Shown in pieces: positions 1 to 10,653 of a stretch of DNA of 64,000 nucleotides (position 1 is the first letter of the stretch; every line of letters begins with the position of its first letter). A model generated the notes under the pieces. The model ran no database searches, was not told where the DNA came from, and worked only from the letters and a program-made list of their open reading frames with translations. Made by a program: the position numbers and the translations under genes. This DNA comes from Tubiluchus corallicola (lineage: Eukaryota; Priapulida; Priapulimorpha; Priapulimorphida; Tubiluchidae): assembly GCA_030141605.1 (NCBI GenBank), contig JAQGDQ010000201.1, forward strand, positions 223,501 through 287,500, written 5' to 3'.

Positions 1-1703
1 GCTGTACTGCCCATTCGCGCACCCAGGACAGAAACTCATCCATCAATAATTAGATTAAATCCATATACATGATAGACGTGACAAGTCCTATTTACAGATC
101 AACAGTGAATTACTTTATTACATAATGAGTGTTACATAGTGACGCAAAATTTGTTACATAATGACGAGTTTTATGATTTGTTACATAAAGCAGATGACGC
201 ATTGTTACATAATAAAGTGACGTTTGCGTAGCATTCGGATGCGTATGCGTTTTTTTTGGGGGGGGGGGAGGTGCGGAATAGATAAAATCGGTTTATATTG
301 TTTTCAATGCAGCCGTTTATGCGGCCTGTGTATGCGTTATTCTTTTTCTGCAGTTATTTTATTCCTGTTCCGTACGTGGAAACGCATACGCACCCGGTGC
401 TACGTAAACGCCACTTAAGTCTTTTGTCACAAAATGAACCTTAGCAAACGATATGGATTTCCTCTGCAAAATATTTATTAAGGCGTTACCTTATAACTCG
501 TATAACTTTTACCATAGAATAAATAGAATCATCAAGAAGACACAAATCATCAGCGAGAATCATATTATTCAGCACATCACTGCTTTTTTAAGTTCAAATT
601 CTGCGCTGGAAACCTCCAAGAGGGGCTGTACATGGGCGCTGCTAGAGGTTAAATTTGACGCACAAGCAGCTAGTTGAACGGGGGGAGCGCTGTTAGCTCT
701 CCCAGCGGCGTGCGGGGCGGAGCCTCGGCTGCCAACGCATTTTCCTGTATTTAATCACATTTTGGAGGCCTCAAATGAGATCTATATTCTAGTACATAGA
801 CTTCCTCAAACGTGAAAAATTCTGTTTTAATAAATATATTTTACCTACATTTACCTAGACAATATTCATTGTATTCTATTGTAGTAGTCATAATATCTTA
901 TTAGCAAGTTCGTAATACACTGCAATGTGGATGACCCATTACTTAAGCTTAATTTATTTAGTGTCATGATTATCTACCCAGCAAAATGTGCATAGTCAAA
1001 CATAAAACTGATTTGAGATTGTGAAGTTTGAAGTCCATCCACTGTTCATACAAAATTTAATATGTTTACGTGCGTGCTAATTTTCCCACTGGGCACAGCT
1101 AATACAATTTTACTGCATTATAGACCATTTTGCGGTTGCAAAAAGCCATTTCCTCAGGCAAGTTCACCTCAAACTCGTGACTCATAATTTCACTACTACC
1201 GTAAAAGGGAGGCCCAAGCCCTTTGGGCCCACCCCTAAATTCAGAAGTGCTAAAAACTGTCTACTAGATAAATGAGTAGACAATCTACTAGACAATTGAG
1301 ACAATACTGGACAGTGTTTAGACAACAAGAGAATCCGCACTATGTAAGTGATATACATAAACATAACTTCACTATGCAAATCAGCTGACTGCTCTGGGAT
1401 CGAGCAAACAAACAAGGGGTTGGTGTGTTTCTTGGTTCACTGCTAAAAAAACTTTATTTAGCCGTAAAAAAATTCTTAAGAAATACCTATGGCTGAACGC
1501 GTTGGTAACATCAACGTTGGTAGCAAACTTTGGTCGAATCTAAACGCGGTTTTAAATCCTTCAAGCTCTGCGCGCATTTGTTGTTTGACTAACCTGTAAC
1601 CTGTGTAATATACGTATAAATAGTTATGTTTATGTATAACAAAGTAGCTTACCGATCAATTATAAGTATATAGTAAAATACATATATATTTAGTTTAAAC
1701 GCA
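1..1703. other. Intergenic, no gene recognised
   Basis: AT-rich flank upstream of the sphingomyelinase gene. Short open frames here show no codon bias, splice signals or recognisable domain. Between about 110 and 225 the word GTTACATAATGACG and shortened variants recur four to five times, a small degenerate repeat. A run of ten G follows a T run near 248-268. A GC-richer patch lies near 676-730. The gene's promoter and 5' UTR should lie toward the right end of this stretch, but I see no clear core element. Confidence 0.5.
110..225. repeat. Degenerate TTACATAA short tandem repeat
   Basis: The motif GTTACATAATGACG or close variants (GTTACATAGTGACG, GTTACATAAAGCAG, GTTACATAATAAAG) recur at 15-40 base spacing. 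The pattern is visible directly. It may be the end of a mobile element, but no partner end is seen. Confidence 0.5.
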
Positions 1704-4586
1704 ATGTTTTTATTTTTAGTGCTCACTATTTCTTTGTTGTCAAATTTATATGAAACTGAATGCATACCGGAATTCTGGCTGGGTAAGTGAAAAAAATACC
1801 CTTTTTACAAATCTCGTATGAAAATTAAGCAATCAGAGTACATTTTGCGATTATCTGAACATGCTCTAGCTACTTTGCGTAAAACAATCAGTGATTTTGC
1901 TTATATTATGCTTGTTTATAGTTGTCTATTTAAAATATAATGTCTAACGTGATCTCTATAACGAACTCAACAGTCCAAAAGCAGTGGGCAGGGGAAGCAA
2001 ATATCCTTTTTTGTCCTCTGCAGACGCCCGAAGTTGTCTGTTAAGGAGAATTTTAAAGAAAAACAACATGTTGTTAGTCGTGTACTGGGTGGCCAAGTAG
2101 TCTAGATTTCAGACTGCAACTTGAGTTCAGTCTTGAGTTCGAGACTAGCGGCTGCCAACGCCAGGGCATACACCCTACATGTTATTCGTTGTTTTTGTGT
2201 TGCGTCCTTAACTATATTCTTGTAATTGTAAGACACTAAACAGCCAATAGTGCTAATGTTATTTGTTAAACGAGCGACGGTCAATAAATGTTGTCTTGTT
2301 TATCTTGTTAATACTAGCAAATTCCGTAAGGGACATAAAAAGCCAACTGATACACCAGTGTTTTCTGAACTAAAAAAGAAGATTCACTGATTCTAGCTAT
2401 GCGCCTCGCATCGGGTACAACACAGAAATGTACCAAATGTACAAAACTAAATCGATATAAGCACAAAAGTTTACTTGTAGGAGTGCAATATATAACTAAA
2501 CTTATTAAGGTTCTCTAAATTTGACAGCACGCGATCTTGGCCCCAATGTCAAATTGTCGTCATAGTATTTCTCAAGGCCCCCTCGAGTGATATGACTCAT
2601 GACGCTTCGCCATTCGCGTCTATTCCCAGCCAAACGTGCGTTTCCCATCAAACTATCCCAGACATTTTCCATGGATCGTTTCCAGCCCTTCCACTCTTTC
2701 TGCTTTTTCTAGCTGGAGTCCATTGGGGACTCTGTTTTTGCTAGTCTTCTCTTTTTCATTCTGTGCACATGGTCGAGTAGTCAAGCATTGTTGCCTGAGC
2801 AAACTTGCTTAGGAGTGGTCGTTGGCTTTGTTCAGGTTTCATTCTCACAAACTGTCTATATTAAATTTAGTTACGCTACGGTTTTCGGTATAGAATATCA
2901 AATTGTCCGGTTTCTTATACGCGCTCTCCGTTAGCACCATACAATCCAGTCCGTAAAGAACAACTGAAATAACATTGTTATTTTAAAGAACAACTGAACT
3001 AACATTGTTATTTTAAAGAACAACTGAAATAACATTTTTGTTGCAAAGAACAATTGAATAAACAATGCTGTAGTAAAAAACAACTGAAATAACATTGCTG
3101 TAGTAAAGAACAACTGAAATAACATTGCTGTTGTAAAGAACAACGGAATAAACATTGCTGTAGTAAAAACAACTGAAATAACATTGCTGTAGTAAAAAAC
3201 AACTGAAATAACATTGCTGTAGTACAAAAAACAACTGAAATTACATTGCTGTTGTAAAAAAAAACTGAAATAACATTGCTGTTTGAAAAACGAATTTTGC
3301 TTTGCCGTTCTCAATCTTCTCTTCGTTCACTGTTTCTGAGCTTGTTTGAACGCCCATAACCTTTGCTCAATCTGTCATTGAAAGCCGCTGATTAAGATAA
3401 AATAATCCATAAAAACGCAGAGAAGTTTTAATCTATAATCACCGAGATGCATGTACCATAAAAATTCTCCAAATGAAAAAAAAACTTGAGAGGGCTATTA
3501 TAATTTATTTTCCTTTCAGAATGCAATTCTTCGAGATACGATTGCGCTGTTTTTGATTTTGAACTCGTGAGAAGTGAAGACGGATCATGCAAAAGAGTTC
3601 TTTGCAGGGCTCCGTTAAAGCCATTGGAGATCACTCATACTCCAGTAACGCAACTCAGTGTCATGACGTACAATGTCTACGAAACTGATCCATTTTTTCA
3701 CACCGGACAAGTAGAAAGAACATGTCGTATTCCAACTACGCTCGCTTTTGATTATTCACACCTAGACGTAGTTGTTTTTCAAGAACTCTTTTATGGTGGT
3801 TGCTGGAAATACAGTGGCGCATCCATGAAGGATCTACTTAGCTATTATGGTTTCAAATATATTACTGCTAATGTTGGTCAGGATCCTAGTTGGCCCAGTC
3901 CCGGGTACGACAACAATGGTGGTATATTCATTGCCTCAAGGTATCCCATCCTTCATGAGAAGGAAATGATCTTTCATTCCAGAGACGCGAACGAACGAAA
4001 TAAAGGCGTCATGTATGTTAAAATAGAGAAATCTGATGGAAATAAGAGGAAGGTATATCATGTCTTTGGCACCCATTTAAGATGTTGTCTGCAGCGGGAC
4101 AAGTATCGCCAATTAAGGAGGTTGCAAGCGATCGAATGGAACACGTTTATAAACGATCTTGATATTCCAGCTGACGAGCCGGTCATAATGGCTGCAGACT
4201 TTAACATGGACTTCATACATGACAGGGATCATGTCTTGCAAATGCTTAGCTTACTGATGCTTGCCGTTCCACCAGTGGTCAGTGAGCAATATCCCACCTG
4301 GGATCCAAGTACCAATCACATTCTTTCGTTACAGCTCTTTTCCAATTTTAGAAAAGCAGAGTACATTGATTACGTTCTACCAAGAATTGACTACCAGAAG
4401 CCTCTGCACGCTGAGCAGTACATCGTAAAACCCCAAAGCAAACAGCCATTTAGAATATGCTGGAGATCTCAAATTGGTGAAATTGGATATGTATGGCCTG
4501 ACTCTCGTGAATGTATCGTGACAGAAGAAATTTCTGATTTAGCTGATCACTACGCAGTTATTGGTATTTTTCACTTTCCAGAATAG
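1704..4586 (+). CDS. Secreted neutral sphingomyelinase (SMase C-like), two exons
   Basis: Exons 1704-1782 and 3520-4586; intron GTAAGT...TTTCAG. Exon 1 ends after one base of a codon and exon 2 supplies the other two, so the frame is continuous at 381 codons. Exon 1 starts with ATG and encodes a hydrophobic signal peptide (about residues 1-18). Exon 2 carries the endonuclease/exonuclease/phosphatase fold: Asn in MTYNVY (residue 78), metal-binding Glu in FQELF (115), His in FGTHL (212), Asp and Asn in ADFN (253, 255), and the terminal Asp-His of ADHYAVIG (369-370). This pattern is that of bacterial-type sphingomyelinase C, which hydrolyses sphingomyelin to ceramide and phosphocholine with Mg2+. 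Cysteines near the N-terminus and around GGCW, LRCC, RICW and ECIV fit a secreted, disulfide-bonded protein. The animal has spliced it, so bacterial contamination is excluded. The exact physiological role is unknown; another phosphodiesterase of the same fold is possible. Confidence 0.85.
2954..3284. repeat. About 30-bp minisatellite in the sphingomyelinase intron
   Basis: Eleven imperfect tandem units of 28-33 bases, core CAACTGAAATAACATTGCTG followed by an A-rich spacer. The units drift from a TTATTTT spacer on the left to TGTAGTAAA on the right, consistent with stepwise expansion. Long open frames on the minus strand across it are by-products of a repeat period close to a multiple of three. 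Confidence 0.95.
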
Positions 4587-5385
4587 TTCAAAGTGTTGGG
4601 GCTATATATGGAAGAAACAAAGGCCGCATAGGTATAAAAATACAAACAGTCCTGCATGTGCTGAATTGAAAAAAATTGTGTAGCAACAGTTTTTAATAAG
4701 GACTGCTTTGTTTTGGTCAATAGTTATCGAACGATTTTAGATTCTAGAACTTTTAACCTGCTGAGCAAATTGCTTTGACTTTGACGTTACACCAAAAAAT
4801 ATACATGAAAAATGGAGTGCCAACAGAATACGATCCCTGTCCACAAAAGAGCGAAACGTTTACACAATGAACACTCACTTCAAGTTTCAACTCATTTTCA
4901 CGGTGAGTCACGTATCCCTGCATTGACTATACAATTAATTGTTTTGAAGGCAAAGGACGACCTCTAACTACAGCTACAGCAATATAATAATGCTGTAAAT
5001 AACTTATTACATCTATTATTGCCGCAGTTCATAAGTCGTGCCATTCAAGTTGACGACATTGAAATATAACACGGAAGCAAAAATAGAAAACAGCAAGAAT
5101 TCAATTTTACGTGAATTTAGGCTACCTCTAAACCTTAGGCAATCTACCTACATATTTTGTAATGGATTAATAATACATGCGCACCACCTGCTATTTTGTG
5201 CTTACAACATTTAAGCACTTGAATCGGTTTAAATAATTTGAATTCAGATTATTTCAACAGCCAAACGCCCCCTGCTAATCTACCTTTTTAAGTTGTAACA
5301 TCTAAAATGAAATGGTACATTAAGAGAGACATACAAAGGCAACCAGATAGAGAGAGAGAGGGAGGGAGGGAGGGAGGGAGGGAGG

Positions 5386-5450
<65 letters not shown>

Positions 5451-6239
5451 AGGGGAGAGGATCTGACGCAAAAGCACCATTGCAATAGCAGAATTCCATT
5501 GCAGTAGCAGAATTTTTGATTCACCTTTATTTTGTTTTTGATGCTGCACTTGGCAGTAAATATATAGATTTAATATATTACATAACACACTCCATTTGCC
5601 GTAAAAATGAATTACAATCAAACGAAAATCATCAGTGTTAAAAATTAATTTCAAAAATATTATTATTTAAAGTAATAAGTATTAATTAATGAAGTAAAAT
5701 AAACATCAGTATTTTAAAAAATAGTTAAAAACACAGCTAAAAGCAAATGCGTCCGGACCAAAGTTATAAACTACTAACCGCAAAGTACTAAACTGAGTTA
5801 CTAAAGGTTAACTGATAATATCTGAAACAAGATCACAAAAAATAATTTATTTAAATCTTTATTCTCATTAATTATAAAAAAAATGAGATTTGGCTTCACG
5901 TGTCGATTTGGGACCATGATGGCACAAGCTGATTTATGAATTGTGCAAAAAAGTTCAGTTACATTACGGGCAGCCGGATGTGCGTGCGCGCACATTACAT
6001 ATACTTTGCACGCATTCATTTCTTTTCATTGATGCCATTTGAAAATTACGCTACTGTGCGTGCGTAAAACGTTATCCGCATGAAAGCACCTAACCTACAG
6101 AACTGAGTCACGCGCTGTGGTTTACTGACACCGCACAATCTCCATTCTTCCATCAGCCGCTGCTCAAAACCTGCTCACAATATAACCAACCGGCCGGGGT
6201 GCATTGCTCCCATTGACGTATCTGTCCTACCTCCACCAC
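4587..6239. other. Intergenic between sphingomyelinase and glycosyltransferase genes
   Basis: No gene recognised. It contains the 3' flank of the sphingomyelinase gene, a purine microsatellite (5347-5460) and, near 5974-5996, a GC-rich alternating purine-pyrimidine stretch (GTGCGTGCGCGCAC) able to form a short palindrome or Z-DNA. Short open frames have no recognisable product. Confidence 0.5.
5347..5460. repeat. Compound (GGGA)n/(GA)n microsatellite
   Basis: Pure purine tract on the + strand: AG repeats, seven or so GGGA units, then about 25 AG units and a G-rich end. It explains the Ser/Leu/Pro-repeat and Arg/Glu-repeat open frames seen on both strands. Long polypurine tracts can form triplex (H-) DNA. 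Confidence 0.97.
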
Positions 6240-6360
6240 AGACGCTTCTACACGTTTCTTAGCTTTGTACTGCGAAGGACAAACTGGTATTAAACCCTGA
6301 TGTCATTTCGCACGATGCTTGGATTTAAATTAATGGCTATCTACCTGAAACGTTATACAG
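6240..6360 (+). promoter_or_regulatory. Probable 5' UTR exon and upstream ORF of the GT92 gene
   Basis: A good splice donor (ACAG then GTAAGA) lies at 6361, after an ATG at 6315 opening a short frame. The next good acceptor is TTTTTAG at about 7936, 30 bases before the GT92 start codon. Splicing these joins the ATG at 6315 to a frame that ends at the TGA at 7960-7962, so the 6315 ATG would be a short upstream ORF in the leader rather than the protein start. The exon's left edge is a guess. Confidence 0.4.
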
Positions 6361-7936
6361 GTAAGATAATGTTTTTTCACAAACTGATATCTTGATTAAG
6401 TGTAGGCCTATCATATTACAATATACTGTAATTATGTTCTTCCACATATTTAGTATCAATGAGATCGCATGCTCAATGTTCAATAAAAGTTTTTTCCAGT
6501 GTATGGCTTACTGTAACATTAAAGGATGTGATAATTATAGTTGAACTCGTGATTGACTTCGCTCACCTGATGTGCAGGAATTATGTAAATGTGGAGGCAC
6601 TAAAAGCAAAACGATTAAAATTTTATGACCAAGAAAGAAATTTGAACAAGCAACATTATTCTTTTAAAAATATCTGTAGCTAAACGACATGATACTATTT
6701 GCATTTAAACTAATATTTATGCACCTATTTCAGTATGATGTTTATAAACCAATAAAAAATTGAAAGCTCGAGCCCAAGTTTCAAGGTTCAAAAACTCATA
6801 ATTCGTGTTAGTTCAAAAACGCTTAATACAGCGATAGGTTATCTTTAGTGAATAATAGGTGATCTGCAAGCCACGCGCATGAGCAAAACGTAAATTAGAA
6901 AAGTGTTCAATACTAGTCTGGACTATGGAAACCATACACAAGAAATAATTCTCATCTTGGTTTTAATAATTTGGTTTGAATGAGCCAAACAACAGTAAGA
7001 ACACCACCACATCATTGAAGACTGAAGTACAGTTTTGGAAGCAAAAACTGATATATTCAACAAAAAGAGTCACCTGGCAAAAATTGCATTGTACCAAAAT
7101 ACGCCAATGTAATAATTTACTGAAAATTAAAATAGCTTGTATGCAGAGAATTTTCAGTTAAATCTCTTTTCAAATTATTGCTCCAGTATTCTTTATCAAG
7201 TTGCTGGTGACATTATGAAAATAAACATTCAGTGATGATTTCATTCTTATCGATTTTTGGTTGGACAAACTGTTTATGAATGGTTACATGTAAACGACAG
7301 ACATTCGTTTCTTTAAACTCCAACCATATCTTACGAAAATGTAAAATAAACCCTTACTAATAACAAAAAAAGCACTAAGAGTCTGTAGTAAAGCCCAAAT
7401 AAAATTTTCCTTAAAAACTAAGTTTTCGGATTTAAAAATCCTTCTTCAGCATTCTCAGGCCCACACATAAATGTTTTTGTACCAAACATCAATCTAAATT
7501 ATGTTATTGGTGATTGGTTTTGTCAGCATTATGGATCATAGCAATATCTGTACATTACAGTAGCGTATATTGGTACAATTTTGCGATTGCTTTTCAAATC
7601 GATCTTATGGCAGTATTTACAATTGGTATGATTTTATAATGACTGTATATGTATTTGTAAGTTATAACAGTCTTTTTAATTTTAAAGCACTCCGAGATCA
7701 CTTGATGTGATGCACTGTACAAACAATGTATTATTATTATTATTATTATTATTATTAAAAATTAGTTTTGGTCCAAACCCTGAAAGAGGATTTTTATAAC
7801 CAAATGTGGTTTTTAAAGATTTTTATTGGGTTTCATTATAAACACTCTTAATTTTTTTATTATCAAATGGCTAGGCCCAATGGCCTCTGTACATTCTTGA
7901 ATCCTTACTAATCTCAAAGAAATTAAAAATTTTTAG
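6361..7936 (+). other. Probable leader intron of the GT92 gene
   Basis: No gene seen. It contains the fold-back element at 7362-7902. Short open frames at 6459-6683 and 6976-7161 have no recognisable product. Confidence 0.35.
7362..7902. mobile_element. Fold-back (long inverted repeat) element with (ATT)n centre
   Basis: The left arm (about 7364-7448, beginning near CACTAAGAGT) is matched in reverse complement by the right arm (about 7781-7858, ending ACTCTTAAT); both contain the complement pair of AAGCCCAAATAAAA and GGATTTTTAAATCC-like segments. A 10-base direct repeat, CCTTACTAAT, lies at 7352-7361 and 7903-7912 and could be the target duplication, though the right arm stops about 40 bases short of it. 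The centre holds a retroposon-like tail, TGATGCACTGTACAAA followed by nine or so ATT units (about 7685-7757). No coding capacity. Confidence 0.6.
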
Positions 7937-7965
7937 AACATGCAAGACAGCAACGACAGTGACCG

Positions 7966-9531
7966 ATGGCTAAACTATCGTTTTCTTTCTTCCTTATTGT
8001 ACTGTTTGGCGGCAGCTGCTACTGGATGATCTACCGTAATTACATGGATGGCGGCAAATTCACGCAACACAATGCTCAAGTTATCATAGCAATTTCGCAT
8101 TATTACAACGTGAAGGATAACAATCATAGCACGGAACTATCAAAAAGGCAAACAAATGAAAGCTTAAAGCTTAACAAATATGATGGAAGTCCAAAACTTG
8201 CAGAAGCGGAGTGTAAGGTCACCAAACCTAAAAACCATGAAATTCATTTCAGCAACATTTACTGGCAAACTGATGAAAGCAATACTAACTTTTTCTGGAA
8301 TGCCTTTTATGATGGACGATTGTTTAAACTGACTAATGCGCCAAATGCTTCAAAACTGATATGGCCTTTCATTCATGTAATTACAATGAGAGACCATTCA
8401 CAAAAAAGACATGATCTGTATTGTTACTTGTGGTACAATGGCAAAATAGAAGTTGTAAGTGCCACAGAAGAGATGATATGGTTTGACGTTAAAGAGCAAA
8501 TAGAATTCATAGAAAAGACAACGAGGTACGTTCCATATATGGTTCACTGCAGAGTTGCTAACACAAGCAATGTACCAACGTACGTGTCATTGTCGAATTA
8601 TCGACCCTGTTCAAATTCTTCACCAAGAAATTTATATCCCATTAATGCATCCCCAATCCTAGCAAATAGGACTGATTTTGCAGTGTGTGTGAAGGCACTT
8701 GACTTTGACCGTGACATTTCCGCATGGCTAATGGAATGGATAGAAATGCAAAGGAGTTTAGGTGCACGCAAAATATACTTCTATGTCTTCAGTGTAGAAG
8801 CTGCAACAGAAAAGTTACTAAATTATTACAGAGAACAAGGAATAATAGATATGAAAGAGGCGACATTAGCGGGTGATCAACCAAATGAAAAAGCAAACAG
8901 AACTAAGTACCTAAAAGACAGTCCCAGCACTGTAAAAAGATTAAATGAACTGGTTGTACTGAATGACTGCTACTTCAGAGCAATTAGACTTTACAAGTGG
9001 GTAGCAATAGTGGACATCGACGAAGTTTTAGTTCCAGCAAAGTTTAAAACATGGAGTGAGATGGTGCCTGCGGTGCAGAGCCGTAATTTCTACAATGAAT
9101 CCGGGAAAAGAGTGATAAAAAATTGTGCAGCATACTCATTCCAAAATGCTTTCTTTCTTGATCAATTTCTGAATGTAAATGCAAACAATACACCAGCTGC
9201 ACTGCATACACTACAGCACACCAATAGATCTACCCGCCTCTCTCCTGCCAGGTTTTCCATGAAATCTCTGTTTAATACTGACAGCGTGTTGCTGGTGCAT
9301 AATCATAATCCTTTGAAAGTATTTCCTTACATATGGAATTGGTGTGAAGTTCCACCATCCTTAGGTAAAAACCATCACTATCGTCACAACTGTCCCAGAG
9401 ATTTTAAAAACAAAACAAGATGTGACATGTCCTACTTGAATGCAACAGTAGAAGACAAGACAATGTGGAGATATGCAGAAGAGCTTCAAAAAAGGATAGA
9501 CAAGGTAAAAAAAGACATTGGCATATCGTGA
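7966..9531 (+). CDS. Family 92 glycosyltransferase (GalT-like)
   Basis: Intronless 521-codon frame. The start is the first ATG after an in-frame TGA at 7960-7962. Residues 4-22 form a hydrophobic signal anchor, giving the type II Golgi topology usual for glycosyltransferases. The GT92 (formerly DUF23) domain covers about residues 237-490: FAVCVKALDFD, then WMEWIEMQRSLGA-type helix, the strand KIYFYVF, and VAIVDIDEVL with the DxD metal/sugar-nucleotide motif at residues 350-352; the C-terminal HYRHNC region is also typical. Several N-glycosylation sequons (NHS, NES, NAS, NRT, NRS) occur in the lumenal part. Known GT92 members such as C. elegans GALT-1 transfer beta-1,4-galactose to core fucose of N-glycans; the acceptor here cannot be told from sequence. 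A homologue of the uncharacterised invertebrate GT92 expansions is most likely. Confidence 0.88.
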   Translation: MAKLSFSFFLIVLFGGSCYWMIYRNYMDGGKFTQHNAQVIIAISHYYNVKDNNHSTELSKRQTNESLKLNKYDGSPKLAEAECKVTKPKNHEIHFSNIYWQTDESNTNFFWNAFYDGRLFKLTNAPNASKLIWPFIHVITMRDHSQKRHDLYCYLWYNGKIEVVSATEEMIWFDVKEQIEFIEKTTRYVPYMVHCRVANTSNVPTYVSLSNYRPCSNSSPRNLYPINASPILANRTDFAVCVKALDFDRDISAWLMEWIEMQRSLGARKIYFYVFSVEAATEKLLNYYREQGIIDMKEATLAGDQPNEKANRTKYLKDSPSTVKRLNELVVLNDCYFRAIRLYKWVAIVDIDEVLVPAKFKTWSEMVPAVQSRNFYNESGKRVIKNCAAYSFQNAFFLDQFLNVNANNTPAALHTLQHTNRSTRLSPARFSMKSLFNTDSVLLVHNHNPLKVFPYIWNWCEVPPSLGKNHHYRHNCPRDFKNKTRCDMSYLNATVEDKTMWRYAEELQKRIDKVKKDIGIS

Positions 9532-10653
9532 CAAATGTAGTAAACTAGCAAAATTTTATTTATTTCTTCGGCTCATTACTATGCTATTGTTCATATCAAA
9601 CTTATCAAAATACTTGATCAATCACTCTCTTGTTGTACTAGTTTGTCAGATACAACTATTACTTTGCACAAAGTTATAGCGCAACTGAAAATCAATTGTC
9701 GTTTACTAAATGTCTTTTCTGGAGAATGTATTACATCTACTGGAACTTGCTATATAATCAATTAAAATTTGTTCCAAAAATCTTAATTCTTTGAACTTTG
9801 AAATCACAGTTAAAGGTTCACTGACAAGTTAAAAAAGTTTTTACATGTTAAAAAAGTTTTTATGTTTTTATATATTCCTGTAGCAAATGACCCTACAATT
9901 ATTAAAAAGTAAATCATTTAGCTTGAATTCTCATAATTTTGTAAAAATTGTCATTTAACGTTGATTTTTGGAAATTTTACTACACGGTATGGTCCTGAGA
10001 AAAATGGTCAGACTTTTCCGTACATAGCTCTAAATGTATACCAACATAAGAAAGCAGTGAAAAGATGAATATTTGAGTAGCACATAAAATCGTCAGCAGC
10101 ACAGTTGATCGGTCAGGGTATGTGCTTGGTAATCAAAGTTGAATAATGCTAGGCCTGATTAATTAATGGATGTGTGAAAACAGCTTCCAGACTATTTTAT
10201 CTGCCATACTGCCGGCTACTTACCCTATTCAGTGGGCTTGCCATTGAGTGCTGGATTCCAATTTGCACTGAGTGCAGAGCTGAAGGTAAAAGATAAGAAC
10301 AACTTACTCAAAATAATATAATGTTTTATATTTTCACAATTTTAGAAAAAAATCTTCAATGATTTGTAATATAAAGGAACAGAAAAGTAGATGCTGACAC
10401 ATTAACGACTTTCAGTGTTGACTTTACATTTCATTAAAAATCATTCAACATTTGTTGGCATTTTAAAAGATTAATTAAGAATTTCACACTTTTGACAAAA
10501 ATCATGTTAGACTGTACATAATGGGTTTGTAAATGTAAATAAAAAGGTTGTTTCAATGCAACATTTCGCTAAGTATCACATTGCTAATATTTGTACTGCA
10601 CTACTACATTTTATGAACCATTACTGACAAAGTCAGTGTAACTTTGAGCATAT
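9532..10653. other. Convergent 3' region between GT92 and ZNHIT2
   Basis: No open frame of note. The two genes converge here. It probably holds the GT92 3' UTR, since a canonical AATAAA lies at 10538-10543 on the + strand, about 110 bases before the ZNHIT2 stop codon. An earlier ATTAAA-like signal occurs near 9763. Confidence 0.5.
10538..10543 (+). terminator. Candidate poly(A) signal of the GT92 gene
   Basis: AATAAA on the + strand, about 1 kb downstream of the GT92 stop and just before the converging ZNHIT2 stop. Upstream variants could be used instead. Confidence 0.35.

Noticed and set aside
2954-3284. Possible CRISPR array
   Set aside because: Units are contiguous and drift gradually; there are no unique spacers, and the locus is in a spliced animal gene.
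2931-3314. Three overlapping minus-strand open frames rich in Phe, Leu, Cys
   Set aside because: They are translations of the tandem minisatellite, with no start context or splice support.
5280-5654. Ser/Leu/Pro-repeat and Arg/Glu-repeat proteins on both strands
   Set aside because: Produced by the (GA)n/(GGGA)n microsatellite.
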